From VRUE01 sp963819755 (lineage in GTDB: Bacteria > Actinomycetota > Thermoleophilia > Solirubrobacterales > 70-9): a stretch of DNA of 64,000 nucleotides. Of the stretch, positions 17,361 through 26,013 are shown piece after piece. The translations under genes were made by a program, and so were the position numbers. The notes below the pieces were generated by a model. The model ran no database searches, was not told the origin of the DNA, and saw nothing but the letters and a program-made list of their open reading frames with translations. The number at the start of each line of letters is the position of its first letter. Position 1 is the first letter of the stretch. The stretch is taken from contig CAWFXB010000002.1 in assembly GCA_963819755.1 (NCBI GenBank), forward strand, positions 930,001 to 994,000, read 5' to 3'.

Positions 17361-20300
17361 TCAGACATTGAGCTTGGGCAACACTCGCTCGAGGCGCCGC
17401 GGCAGCCACCAAACCCGGTCGCCGAGCAGCAGCATCAACGCCGGCAGGAGGACGATCCGGACCACCGTCGCGTCGAGCAACACCGCCACGGTCAGGCCGA
17501 CTCCGAGCTGGCTGACGGTTGCGATCGGCGCCCCGGCGAAGGCGACGAATACCGCCATCATGATCGCCGCGGCGCCGGTGATCACCCGCGCGGTCCGTTC
17601 GAGGCCGAACTCGATCGCGGCGGCGTTGTCGCCATCGCGGTCATAGCTCTCCCGCATCCGCACCAGGAGGAAGACCGCGTAGTCAATCGAGAGCCCGAAG
17701 ACGACGCCGAAGATCGCCGTCGCCCCGACCGCATCGACGTAGCTACGGCCGCCAAGCGGCCAGTCTTCGGGCAGGTTGAAGAGCAGGGTGAGGATGCCGA
17801 AGGCGACCGCGACCGTCGCCAGGTTGAGGCCAACCGCGATCGCCGCCAGGGGGAGGGCGCGAAGGACCAAGACGAGGACGAGGAAGGTTGCGATGGTGAT
17901 CGCGGCGACGACGAAGGGGATCCGCTCGCGGGTGACACGACTGTAGTCGTTGAGCTGGGCGGCGCCGCCGGCGACGCCGGTTTCGAGGCCCGCTTCCCGG
18001 CCCAGGTCGCCGGCCTCGACCTGGAGCCGCTTGTTGAGGGCGATCGAGCCGGGTGAGTTGAAGGTGAAGCGGGAGATCACCAGGATCGCCGCCGCCTGGC
18101 CGCCGCCGCTCAGGTCGATGGCGGTCGCGGTGCGCTCGCGCACCCTCGGCCGGGCGCCATCGAGTGCCGAGAGGACGAAATAGCCGGAGTCGAACAGGCC
18201 GGGCGTGGCGCGCTGCAGGCGCTTCGCGCGGCGATTCAGCGTGGTGCTGCTCGAGAGCACCTGGACGGTGGCGCGACGCAGGCCGGTTTGCAGGGGACGG
18301 GAGGCGCTGTAGCCCTTGGCGAGGTTTTCTTCGAGCGACTCCGCCCCGTTGCGCAGGCGGGCGATGCCGCTGGCCAGGGCGGTCGCGCCTGCGCCGAGGC
18401 GGGCGACGCCGCTTTCGAGACCACCGGCGGCGCGGGCGAGGCGAGCGGAGCCGTGGGCGAGTTTTTTGCCCGCGCCTTCGAGTTTCTGGAGTCCTTCGGA
18501 GAGCCGCGTCGCACCGTTGCTGAGGCGCTTGATCAAGACGATTCCCGAGACCAGCCAGTCGGTCACCTCCTTCGCTTCTTCGGCGTCTTCTACCAGCCTC
18601 GCCTGCAAAGCCGTCAGTTCGGCCGGCAGCCCGGCGTAGCCGGGGGCGTAGGGGGCGCCGCTGGCCGGGTTGGTGCCGCTGACCGCGGCGAGCGCGTTGC
18701 GGACCGCATCCAGCGCCGCGGTGAAGTTGGGGTCGGCCTTGCCGGTCGTCATCCCTTCGAGCTGCTGCAGCGCCGTCTTCAGCTGCCCTTCCGCGTCTTC
18801 CGCCGGGGCCTGCAGGCGCGGCAGCGTCTGGTGCGCCTCCTCTTCGAGCGAGCGGCGCAGGCGACGTGAGCGGCTCAGCGCGTTGTGGCGCAGGTTCGGG
18901 GCGAGGCTCTGCAGGGCGAACTTGAGGTTCAGACCGGCCAGCGCGGCCCGGTGCTGGGCACCCGCCAGGCGGCGCGTGCCGTCGGCGAAGATCCCCAGGG
19001 CGCTGACCGCCCTTTCGCTGCCGGCGCCGGCCTGGGCGAGCCCGGAAGCGAGCAGCGTCGCGCCGTCGGCCGCTTTGCCGGATCCCTCGGCAAGCAGGCC
19101 CGCGCCGTAGCTCGCTTTCGAGATCCCGCCGCGCAGCAGGGCAACCCCGGACGCGGCGCGGCCGAGGTTGCGGCCCAGCCGCCCAAGCTGGGCCAGCGGA
19201 CCCGTTTCGGTGCCGCCGGCGAGGAGGCCGCCGACCTGGCGCAGTGGCGCCACCGCCCGCGAGACCTGCGCCGGGCCGACCACCGTCTGCACACCGGGCA
19301 GAGCGGCGATCCGGTGCTGCCAGCGGCTCAGCGCCGCCAGACGGCTCGGTTCGGTGACGGTGCCTTTGTCCGTCTGGGCGACGATCACGAACGGCGCGTC
19401 GTACCCCGGGCCGATCGCCCGCTCGATCGTTTCGAAGTCCTTTCTGATCGGGTCGTCGTGGGCGAGTTGGGTCTGGCTCGGCGGCCCGGTCTTCAGCCCC
19501 ACCGCCGGCGCCGCCAGAAGCAAGATCACGACACCGATCGCGATCGCCACCGGCGCCGGGCGCCGCAGCGCGGCGCTGACGATCGTCATCAGGCGCGAAC
19601 GACCCTCGCCCGGCGCCGGCCCGATCCGCCAGCGATCGACGTTGGGGCCGAGCAGGATCAAGACGGCGGGCCCGACGACGACGGCGACGAGGACGCTGAG
19701 CGCGACGACGATCAACAGCGTCGCAGCGAGCGAGCCGAGCAACGAGCCGGGGACGATGAAGAACGCCACCAGCATCGAGAGCATCAGCGTGCTGCCGGCA
19801 AAGACGGTGGTGCGACCGGCGGTGCGTCGCGTCGCACGAGCCGCGTCGTAGGGCGTGGCACCTCCGGCGAGCTCTTCGCGGAAGCGCGAGACCATCAGCA
19901 GCGCGTAGTCGACGCCGAGCGCCAAGCCCATCATCGTGCAGACGACCAGCGCGAAGGCATCGACGCTGAACCAGTCGGTCAAGATCGAGAGCAGCCCGCG
20001 CGAGGCGATCACGGTGACGGCGCCGAAAGCGAGCGGTATCCCGGCAGCTACCGGCGAGCGGAAGACGAGCAGCAAAACGATCAGCAGGATCGGCAGGGCG
20101 ATCAGCTCGCCGCGCCGGGTGGCGGTGATCGAGTCGTCCTGGATCGCCCGTGAGAGCGTCGCGTAGCCGGTCTGGGTCGAGCGAACCGGTGGCTCGATCG
20201 TCGATTCGAGGATCTGGTTCAGTTCCGGCACCGTCTCGTTGACCGCCTCCTCGGTGCCGACGTGGAAGTCGGCGATCACGATCGCCTCGCGCGGCGTCGG

Positions 20301-20678
20301 GCGGAGGCGCTGCACCGTTCCCAGATCCCAGGGGGAGAGCGTGGTCACGTCGGGGTTGCGGCGCAGAGCGCGGACCAACGACGGGCCCTGGCGGTCGAGT
20401 TGCTTCGCCGGGCCGCGCAGCAGGATCACGAACGGCGCGCTGTCGCCGAAATGTTCGCGCAGCATGTTGTTGGCGCGGGCCGAGGGAGTGCCGGGGATTT
20501 CGAGGCTGGTCGGGCTGAGCTTCCCTTCGACCCCGGCTCCGAGAGCCCCAAGAGCGACGATGGCGAGCAACGCCACTACGAGCACACGTCGGGGATGGCG
20601 CAGCAGGACGGAGCCGCGGCTGCGGCTATCTCCCGGCGCGGAACCGCGCCCCTTGTCCCTGCTCACCCTCGAACCCAC
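17361..20678 (-). CDS. MMPL-family (RND) transporter 1
   Basis: 1105 residues. Membrane helix 1 is at about 31-50. A first periplasmic domain precedes helices 2-6 (about 190-350), which include GLALGVDYALLMVSRFREE with the Asp-Tyr pair of the RND proton path. A very long second periplasmic part (about 385-900) contains repeated Gly/Ala/Leu helical units (ARLARAAGGLESGVARLGAG). The second helix bundle (about 915-1085) carries GLSIDYAVFLLVRMRE. MMPL proteins export lipids and other envelope molecules using proton flow. It lies upstream of, and on the same strand as, the six MCE genes and may be co-transcribed. The GTG start leaves only 41 bases to the divergent secreted-protein gene; an alternative GTG lies four codons in. 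Confidence 0.92.
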   Translation of the reverse strand: MGSRVSRDKGRGSAPGDSRSRGSVLLRHPRRVLVVALLAIVALGALGAGVEGKLSPTSLEIPGTPSARANNMLREHFGDSAPFVILLRGPAKQLDRQGPSLVRALRRNPDVTTLSPWDLGTVQRLRPTPREAIVIADFHVGTEEAVNETVPELNQILESTIEPPVRSTQTGYATLSRAIQDDSITATRRGELIALPILLIVLLLVFRSPVAAGIPLAFGAVTVIASRGLLSILTDWFSVDAFALVVCTMMGLALGVDYALLMVSRFREELAGGATPYDAARATRRTAGRTTVFAGSTLMLSMLVAFFIVPGSLLGSLAATLLIVVALSVLVAVVVGPAVLILLGPNVDRWRIGPAPGEGRSRLMTIVSAALRRPAPVAIAIGVVILLLAAPAVGLKTGPPSQTQLAHDDPIRKDFETIERAIGPGYDAPFVIVAQTDKGTVTEPSRLAALSRWQHRIAALPGVQTVVGPAQVSRAVAPLRQVGGLLAGGTETGPLAQLGRLGRNLGRAASGVALLRGGISKASYGAGLLAEGSGKAADGATLLASGLAQAGAGSERAVSALGIFADGTRRLAGAQHRAALAGLNLKFALQSLAPNLRHNALSRSRRLRRSLEEEAHQTLPRLQAPAEDAEGQLKTALQQLEGMTTGKADPNFTAALDAVRNALAAVSGTNPASGAPYAPGYAGLPAELTALQARLVEDAEEAKEVTDWLVSGIVLIKRLSNGATRLSEGLQKLEGAGKKLAHGSARLARAAGGLESGVARLGAGATALASGIARLRNGAESLEENLAKGYSASRPLQTGLRRATVQVLSSSTTLNRRAKRLQRATPGLFDSGYFVLSALDGARPRVRERTATAIDLSGGGQAAAILVISRFTFNSPGSIALNKRLQVEAGDLGREAGLETGVAGGAAQLNDYSRVTRERIPFVVAAITIATFLVLVLVLRALPLAAIAVGLNLATVAVAFGILTLLFNLPEDWPLGGRSYVDAVGATAIFGVVFGLSIDYAVFLLVRMRESYDRDGDNAAAIEFGLERTARVITGAAAIMMAVFVAFAGAPIATVSQLGVGLTVAVLLDATVVRIVLLPALMLLLGDRVWWLPRRLERVLPKLNV

Positions 20679-20719
20679 CGTGCTAGTTTGGCGGTAGGGG
20701 ATTACGGAGGGGCCTGAAG

Positions 20720-21487
20720 ATGCGGAAGACTCTGTTAAGAACGTTGGTCGTGGTCGCCGCGATGGCGCTGGTGGGTGCGGGCGTCGCGCAGGCGATCAAG
20801 CTACGCGTCGGCGACATCATCATCACCGGTGACGGCGGTTTCACGCCGACCACCTTGCCCAAGAACGAAAACGCGCCGATCAAGCTGTTCGGGCACGCGA
20901 AATTCGAAACCACCGACGGCACCCGCCCCTCGCCGCTGCGCACCCTGACGCTCGAATTCGACAAGCATGGCGCGGTCGAGACGCGCGGGCTCGAAAAATG
21001 CACGATGGCGAAACTGGTGGCGACGACGACGAAGACGGCCCGCAAGCTGTGTCCCAACGCGATCGTCGGCACGGGTTTCGGCACCGCGCTCGTCGAATTG
21101 CCTGAACAAAAAGGGATCGAAGCCTCCTCGCCGCTGACCCTCTTCAACGGTCCGGTCGAGCACGGCAACCCGACCGTCCTCGGACACGCCCACATCGACT
21201 ACCCCGGGCCGACGACCTACGTCATCCAGATCGAGATCCAGAAAGTCCACCACGGTCGCTATGGGTTCAAAACGGTCGCCAACTTCCCCAAAATCGTCAA
21301 CGACTACGGCTCGGCAATCTCCGGCCACCTGACGATCGGCAAGGAATGGACGTACAAGGGACAGCGGCTCAGCTACGCCAACGCCCGCTGCGCGGACGGA
21401 CGGCTCCAGGCGAAGGCCGAATTCAGCTTCAAGGACGGCAGCTTCGTTCAGGGCACCATCTTCAAGCCCTGCAAGGTGAAGAAGTAG
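20720..21487 (+). CDS. Secreted protein, MCE/MMPL-neighbour family, copy 3
   Basis: 255 residues from ATG 20720 with a strong Shine-Dalgarno (ACGGAGGGG). The signal peptide (1-23, cleavage near AQA) precedes a mature part with the family landmarks: GGFTPTTLPK, TDGTRPS, a Cys before NAIVGTG, PLTLFNG, RCADGR and a terminal Cys. It is divergent from MMPL 1 with a 41-base gap, so the two promoters must overlap each other or the coding starts. It is more distant from copies 1 and 2 than those are from each other and closer to copy 4. The function is unknown. Confidence 0.8.
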   Translation: MRKTLLRTLVVVAAMALVGAGVAQAIKLRVGDIIITGDGGFTPTTLPKNENAPIKLFGHAKFETTDGTRPSPLRTLTLEFDKHGAVETRGLEKCTMAKLVATTTKTARKLCPNAIVGTGFGTALVELPEQKGIEASSPLTLFNGPVEHGNPTVLGHAHIDYPGPTTYVIQIEIQKVHHGRYGFKTVANFPKIVNDYGSAISGHLTIGKEWTYKGQRLSYANARCADGRLQAKAEFSFKDGSFVQGTIFKPCKVKK

Positions 21488-21544
21488 GCGCCAGGCAGGG
21501 CCGGCGCTACCCTGGTGGGTACCCGGGTGTTTAGGAGGACGACG

Positions 21545-22309
21545 ATGCGGACGCGGCTACTGATGGTGGGAGCACTGCTGGCACTGGGTACCGTGCTGCT
21601 CGCCGGCTCCGCCGGAGCTGCCACGGTGAGGGTGGGAACGCTCGTCCTGCACGCCGATGGGGGCTTCGAGCCGCACGCGCTGCCGAAACACGCCTACGCT
21701 CCGATCCACTTCCAGGGCTACGGCGAAATCAAGACCACGGACGGATCGATGCCGCCCGCCCTCCAGCACGTCAAGCTCGACTTCGACCACGACGGGCATC
21801 TGACCACCGCGGGACTAGCCGTGTGCAGGCCTTCGCAGCTCGAAGGGGCGACCACCCAGCAAGCCCGTCGACGTTGCGCCGCGGCGCTCGTCGGGACCGG
21901 ACGGCTCGGCGCCGAGGTCAGCCTTGCCGGCATCGCCCGCCTCGAACTGCGCACGCCACTCACCGTTTTCAACGGCCCGCGGCGCAACGGCAACCCGACG
22001 GCGATCATCCACGCCCAGGCGCCCTTCCCGGTCTCCGAAACCTACGTGATCGTCATCCCGATCGAACGCCATCAGGGCGTCTATGGCTACCAGGCGGCCT
22101 TCGACATCCCGCCGATCGCCGGCGGCCTCGGCTCGCTCACGTACATCAGCGCGAAGCTCGGTCGCCTCTATGAGTTCCACGGCCAGCAGCGCAGCTACAT
22201 CTCGGCCCGCTGCTCCGACTACATCCTCCAGACCCAGGGCTACTTCTCCTTCGCCGACGGCAACGTCATCTACGGCAGCGTCTTCAAGACCTGCCGGCCC
22301 AAGGGCTGA
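21545..22309 (+). CDS. Secreted protein, MCE/MMPL-neighbour family, copy 4
   Basis: 254 residues from ATG 21545, preceded by a perfect AGGAGG at 21533-21538. The signal peptide (1-25, cleavage near AGA) is followed by the family pattern: GGFEPHALPK, TDGSMPP, Cys before AALVGTG, PLTVFNG, ARCSD and a terminal Cys. It follows copy 3 by 57 bases in the same direction, so the two are probably one operon. As with the other copies there are four mature cysteines and no recognisable active site. A structural or lipid-binding envelope role is a guess from its neighbours. Confidence 0.8.
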   Translation: MRTRLLMVGALLALGTVLLAGSAGAATVRVGTLVLHADGGFEPHALPKHAYAPIHFQGYGEIKTTDGSMPPALQHVKLDFDHDGHLTTAGLAVCRPSQLEGATTQQARRRCAAALVGTGRLGAEVSLAGIARLELRTPLTVFNGPRRNGNPTAIIHAQAPFPVSETYVIVIPIERHQGVYGYQAAFDIPPIAGGLGSLTYISAKLGRLYEFHGQQRSYISARCSDYILQTQGYFSFADGNVIYGSVFKTCRPKG

Positions 22310-22332
22310 GCCGCCCGCCCCGGCCAGCTTCC

Positions 22333-22338
22333 TATAAT
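22333..22338 (+). promoter_or_regulatory. Consensus -10 box of tRNA-Lys
   Basis: A perfect TATAAT lies 10 bases before the first base of the tRNA, in otherwise very GC-rich DNA. No convincing -35 is visible 16-18 bases upstream. Confidence 0.7.
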
Positions 22339-22348
22339 TGCCGACCCC

Positions 22349-22422
22349 GGGCCGCTAGCTCAACTGGTTAGAGCAGGAGCCTCTTAAGCTCAAGGTTGAA
22401 GGTTCGAGTCCTTCGCGGCCCA
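22349..22422 (+). tRNA. tRNA-Lys (anticodon CTT)
   Basis: 74 bases fold as a full cloverleaf. The acceptor stem is GGGCCGC/GCGGCCC, the D stem GCTC/GAGC, and the anticodon loop CTCTTAA reads CTT. The T arm is GAAGG-TTCGAGT-CCTTC, with discriminator A and no encoded CCA. The first pair of the anticodon stem is a G-A mismatch. It decodes AAG, the main Lys codon in high-GC genomes. Confidence 0.95.
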
Positions 22423-22429
22423 CTCGCAG

Positions 22430-22711
22430 CTAGCCGCTGAGCCGAAAAGCCGCCAAAGCGGTGGCCACGCCGGCGGCAGAGAACACCAAGCCTCCGGCAA
22501 GATCGGCCCCCAGCTCTCCCCGCTTACCCGCCTCGACCCCGGCGGCAACCATGTCCGCCGCATCGATCGCCAAGGCAGCCAAGGCAGCGGGACGCTCGGG
22601 AGTGTCCGCCGCCAGCTGCAACCTCGCCATCGTCGGTGGCGAAAGCAGCCCGCCAATGCCATAGGCCATCCGAAATCCAACGTTGAGCAACATCGGGTCG
22701 GGCTTCGACAT
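22430..22711 (-). CDS. Small hydrophobic protein, possibly shortened DUF4267-like
   Basis: 93 residues. Residues about 8-25 (LNVGFRMAYGIGGLLSPPTM) and about 70-88 are hydrophobic. The start pattern R-x-x-YG-x-G-x4-PP-x3-R recalls short membrane proteins of the DUF4267 type, but the usual middle part of that family seems missing, so the copy may be shortened. It begins 17 bases after the stop of the membrane-anchored helical protein and could be the last gene of the tat cluster. Another frame overlaps it fully, so its reality is not certain. Confidence 0.45.
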   Translation of the reverse strand: MSKPDPMLLNVGFRMAYGIGGLLSPPTMARLQLAADTPERPAALAALAIDAADMVAAGVEAGKRGELGADLAGGLVFSAAGVATALAAFRLSG

Positions 22712-22727
22712 GAAGAGAAAGCTGCTG

Positions 22728-23534
22728 CTATTCGCCGAGCGAGCCTGCTGATGAGCCGCTTAGGCCGAGCGGGTTTTTCAGCTGTTCCTTGCCCACTTCT
22801 TTCTGCACTTTGGCGAGTTCCTTCTTCTGTTTGTCGAATTTCTTGGCGTTTTCGCGGAATTCGGCCAGCTGTTTTTCGATGTTCTTGGCTTCCGCCTTGG
22901 AGGACGACTGGGCCGCCGCCTGCTTGGTCGTCTTGTCGGCAGCGGCGGATTCGCTGTTGAAGTACTGGTAGATCGCCAGGGTGCTGAGCGAGCCCAGGCT
23001 GGGGCTCTGTTCGGCGGCGGTCTTCTGCGCCTTGGTCGCCTTGGCAATGTTTTCCTCGGCTTCGAGCACGCTGGTCGACGATTCCGCCAGCCGGAAGAAG
23101 GTCCCGGCCACCAGTTGCGCCGCCGTCGGGCTCGGTTCCTTGGCCTGCTTCAGGTAGCGGCTCCAGGCTTCATAGCCCGCTTCGAGTTCCTTGTGCGCTT
23201 CGGGCCCGACCGTCGGGGCTTCGGTTTCCGAGACGACTTCGATCTGCGCGTTGCCGGAATTGATACGCGCCCGGGTCAGCGCCAGCAGCAGCTGTTCGTC
23301 GGTGGGGCTTTTGACCAGCTTCCCTTCGAGCCGTTCGGCTTGTTCTTCGAACAACTTGCTGGCGCTGCTGGAACTGCTCGAGTTGCCCAAGAGCGAGCCG
23401 AGGTTGATCCCGCCGGTGACGAGGAAGAGGCTGCCGCCCATCAGCAGGGCGAGAATCGCGTAGACGACCCGGACAACGTGCTTACGTTTTCCCCGGGTAT
23501 CGAATACCAACCGCCGCTCGCCGCTTGACGCCAT
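22728..23534 (-). CDS. Membrane-anchored helical protein linked to tatAC
   Basis: About 268 residues from ATG 23534, chosen because it follows the tatC stop by 7 bases and precedes the membrane helix (about 22-44, VVYAILALLMGGSLFLVTGG). A poly-Ser linker follows. The outer part is Ala/Glu/Lys-rich and all-helical, with a TPR-like look around LFEEQAERLEGKLVKSPTDE and later segments, and a lysine-rich coiled coil near the C-terminus. No enzyme motif is seen. Its place after tatA-tatC suggests co-expression with the Tat translocase. Confidence 0.75.
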   Translation of the reverse strand: MASSGERRLVFDTRGKRKHVVRVVYAILALLMGGSLFLVTGGINLGSLLGNSSSSSSASKLFEEQAERLEGKLVKSPTDEQLLLALTRARINSGNAQIEVVSETEAPTVGPEAHKELEAGYEAWSRYLKQAKEPSPTAAQLVAGTFFRLAESSTSVLEAEENIAKATKAQKTAAEQSPSLGSLSTLAIYQYFNSESAAADKTTKQAAAQSSSKAEAKNIEKQLAEFRENAKKFDKQKKELAKVQKEVGKEQLKNPLGLSGSSAGSLGE

Positions 23535-23541
23535 CAGCCCG

Positions 23542-24315
23542 TCATCTCTCCTGCGTTGAGGGTTTTGCCGTTCCTCCCGCCGCCCTCGGCCTGTCGAAGG
23601 CGCGTGCAAGCAAGATACTCAACTCGTACAAAGCAAGTAGGGGAACCATCTCGAGCAACATCGAAACCGGATCGACACCAGGCAGCGCCGCCGCGACGAT
23701 GGCGATCACCAGATAGGCATAGCGACGATTGGAGCTGAGCTGGGCGACGCTGACGATTCCCAGCCGGGTGACCGCGAGAATCGCCAGCGGCATCTGGAAG
23801 ACGATGCCCCCCGCGAGCATCGTCATCGAGAAGAAGCTGTAGTAGTCGCGGGCGCGGACCTGGACGTTGAACTGGCTGTCGTTGAAGTTGAGCAGGAACT
23901 TGACCGCGGCCGGCATGACGACGAAATAGGCGAAGGCGACGCCTGCCAGGAAGAGCACAGGGGCCATCAGCATGATCGGCAGGGCGACACGGCGCTCGGC
24001 GTCGCTGAAAGCCGGCAAGACGTAGGCGTAGGCCTGGTAGAGCAGCACCGGGAGCGAGAGGATGATCGCGCCGTAAGCGGCGACCGTCAGCGTCGTCGTG
24101 AAGGGCTCGGTGACACCGAAGGTGATCAACTGCTTGTGGCCGCTCGGCAGCGGGCCGGAGGCGATTTCCAGCAGCAGATGGTTCTGCCAGAAGCAGAGCG
24201 CGAGGGCTACGCCAAACGCGGCTGCGCTGACGATGAGGCGACTGCGCAACTCATCGAGGTGCTCTACGAGGCTGAGGCGGTCTTCGTGGGAGACCGGCCT
24301 GACGCGGCGGGACAT
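23542..24315 (-). CDS. tatC: Sec-independent protein translocase TatC
   Basis: 257 residues with six predicted membrane helices. The N-terminal cytoplasmic signature SLVEHLDELRSRL (about 15-27) is the TatC region that reads twin-arginine signals. The conserved PF after VTE at about residues 69-72 and the LSLPVLLYQAYAYVLPAF stretch are present. TatC is the receptor of the Tat pore, which exports folded proteins. It lies 12 bases after tatA. The Rieske protein encoded 4 kb away has a twin-arginine signal and is a likely client. Confidence 0.95.
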   Translation of the reverse strand: MSRRVRPVSHEDRLSLVEHLDELRSRLIVSAAAFGVALALCFWQNHLLLEIASGPLPSGHKQLITFGVTEPFTTTLTVAAYGAIILSLPVLLYQAYAYVLPAFSDAERRVALPIMLMAPVLFLAGVAFAYFVVMPAAVKFLLNFNDSQFNVQVRARDYYSFFSMTMLAGGIVFQMPLAILAVTRLGIVSVAQLSSNRRYAYLVIAIVAAALPGVDPVSMLLEMVPLLALYELSILLARAFDRPRAAGGTAKPSTQER

Positions 24316-24327
24316 CCCGTGCCGGCC

Positions 24328-24573
24328 TCAGGGCTGCTTGTGTGCGACGGGCTCGGCCTTCTCGTCCGCGACGGGGCCGGGGTCTCCGGCTGGGATCTCA
24401 CGCTGCCTAGGAGGCTCCTCGTCGTCGTCGTGCTCGCCGCTGACCGAGCCACGGAACTCGCGGATGCCCTTGCCGAGCGAGCGCCCCAGCTCCGGCAGGC
24501 GTTTCGGGCCGAACACGATCAGGGCGATGATCAGGACGACGACTATCTCTAGGGGACCGACGTTTCCAAGCAT
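24328..24573 (-). CDS. tatA: Twin-arginine translocase pore subunit TatA
   Basis: 81 residues. One N-terminal membrane helix (about 4-20) is followed by the FGPKRLPELGRSLGKGIREF amphipathic helix that defines TatA/B. An acidic, Pro-rich cytoplasmic tail follows. The length favours TatA over TatB, and no separate TatB is seen here, as in minimal Tat systems. It is first in the tatA-tatC operon. TACCAT placed 6 bases before the ATG suggests a leaderless mRNA. Confidence 0.93.
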   Translation of the reverse strand: MLGNVGPLEIVVVLIIALIVFGPKRLPELGRSLGKGIREFRGSVSGEHDDDEEPPRQREIPAGDPGPVADEKAEPVAHKQP

Positions 24574-24579
24574 CGACCC

Positions 24580-24585
24580 ATGGTA
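24580..24585 (-). promoter_or_regulatory. Putative -10 element of tatA
   Basis: On the minus strand TACCAT is followed by 6 bases and the tatA ATG at 24573. The spacing matches other leaderless candidates in this window. Confidence 0.45.
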
Positions 24586-24711
24586 ACGGGCGCCGGGCGC
24601 CCGTGGATCAGGTCGAATTGTGGGTTGCGCCTACCCGGTTCTGGGGTTTTCTGCAAATGACGCGGGAAACCCCGGATTAAACCCCTGTCTCGTGTGTTCG
24701 ATAGTCAGAGC

Positions 24712-25044
24712 ATGAAGAACGCGAGCCGCACAGAGACGAAGATCGAGGCTGGACTTCACGTCTGCCCCGAGTGCCGCTCGAAGCTGGTGCAGCCGACCCG
24801 CTGGGAGCAGACTGCAAAACGCGGGCACTGGCGCCTCTGGCGCCGCTGCCCCGAGTGCGAGTGGCACTGCGACGGCATCCACGGCGAGAACGAGATCGAC
24901 GCTTTCGACGAGGCGCTCGACGACGGCGCCGAGGCGCTTGCCGGTCAGCTCCACGAGCTCGAACGGGAGAGCATGCGAGAAATCGCCGAGACCTTCACCA
25001 CCGCGCTGGCCGCCGACCTCATTACCGCTGACGACTTCGGCTAG
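24712..25044 (+). CDS. Zinc-ribbon protein of unknown function
   Basis: 110 residues from ATG 24712 (GTG 24694 is an alternative). Two CPEC knuckles (about residues 19-22 and about 47-50), separated by a basic linker (RWEQTAKRGHWRLWRR), form a likely zinc ribbon. The second half is acidic and helical (DEALDDGAEALAGQLHELER) and could bind another protein. Proteins like this are common in actinobacteria but have no assigned function that I know. Its end is three bases from the convergent polyprenyl synthase stop. Confidence 0.75.
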   Translation: MKNASRTETKIEAGLHVCPECRSKLVQPTRWEQTAKRGHWRLWRRCPECEWHCDGIHGENEIDAFDEALDDGAEALAGQLHELERESMREIAETFTTALAADLITADDFG

Positions 25045-25047
25045 TCC

Positions 25048-26013
25048 TCAGCTGTAGCGCTGGACGACGCCGTCGGCAACCAGGTCGAACAGCTTGCGAC
25101 GTTCCGCGTCGAAGCCGGCCGACCCGAGCCGGCGCTTGCCTTCGGCGACCATCTCCAAGGCACGGGAGCGAACCTGCCTCAGTGCCCCGCTGGACTCGAT
25201 CCGATCGCAGAGCCGCGCGGCGTCGCCGGGGTCGAGCGAGCGCAGGTCGACGGAACCGATTCCCGGATCCCGCTCGGCGGCGATGATCAGGGGAAGGGTC
25301 ACGGTGCCGTCGAGCAGGTCCGTGCCCCGTGCCTTCCCGGTCCGCTCCGGCGGTCCCGAGACGTCGAGCACGTCGTCGAGCAGCTGAAAGGCAAGGCCGA
25401 TCGAGGCGCCGAATTCACCGAGGGCCTCCTCGTCGCGACCGAGCAGGCAGGCGGATTCGAACAGCGTCGCCGTCTTGAGACGGCAGCGCTGCAGGTAGCG
25501 ACTCTCGCTGACCGAGATGTCGTACGCATCGCGACGCTGGGCCAGCTCACCGCGGGCGAGCGCGACTGAGGCGCTGGAGAGCAGCTCGATCGAGCGCAGA
25601 TCCCCAGCGTCGGCGAGCAGGGCGAACGCCCGGGAGAAGAGCAGGTCCCCGGTCGCGGTGGCCCGGTCACGACCGGAGGTGGCGGCGACCGTCGGCTTGC
25701 CGCGACGGAGTGGCGCCGCGTCGAGGACATCGTCGTGGACCAGCGTCGCCATATGGATCAGCTCGATCGCCGTTGCCCCCCGGATCGCCTCCTCTCCCCC
25801 CTCCTCGCCGGCGCTGAGCAGGACCAGCAGCGGTCGCAGGCGCTTGCCCCCCGCCTCCAGGGTCATCGCCGCATCGGCGGCCAGCGCCTCCCCGTAGCCG
25901 GTCCCCTGCTCGCGCAGAATCTGCTCGACCTGCCCCAGCCGGGCCGGCAACCAGCGGCTCGAAGCGTCGAGGACCGCGGTGACCGGCGGCGGTACCGCCG
26001 AGTGGCGGGTCAC
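25048..26013 (-). CDS. Polyprenyl diphosphate synthase
   Basis: 321 residues of the trans-prenyltransferase family. The first Asp-rich motif (HDDVLD, about 92-97) and the second (LLDDVLD, about 210-216) are both present, with GGKRLRP at about 55-61 and the RRGKPT segment. It extends isoprenoid chains for the menaquinone side chain, which fits its 4-bp overlap with menG. The exact chain length is not readable here. It is the last gene of the operon that begins with the Rieske gene. Confidence 0.92.
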   Translation of the reverse strand: MTRHSAVPPPVTAVLDASSRWLPARLGQVEQILREQGTGYGEALAADAAMTLEAGGKRLRPLLVLLSAGEEGGEEAIRGATAIELIHMATLVHDDVLDAAPLRRGKPTVAATSGRDRATATGDLLFSRAFALLADAGDLRSIELLSSASVALARGELAQRRDAYDISVSESRYLQRCRLKTATLFESACLLGRDEEALGEFGASIGLAFQLLDDVLDVSGPPERTGKARGTDLLDGTVTLPLIIAAERDPGIGSVDLRSLDPGDAARLCDRIESSGALRQVRSRALEMVAEGKRRLGSAGFDAERRKLFDLVADGVVQRYS

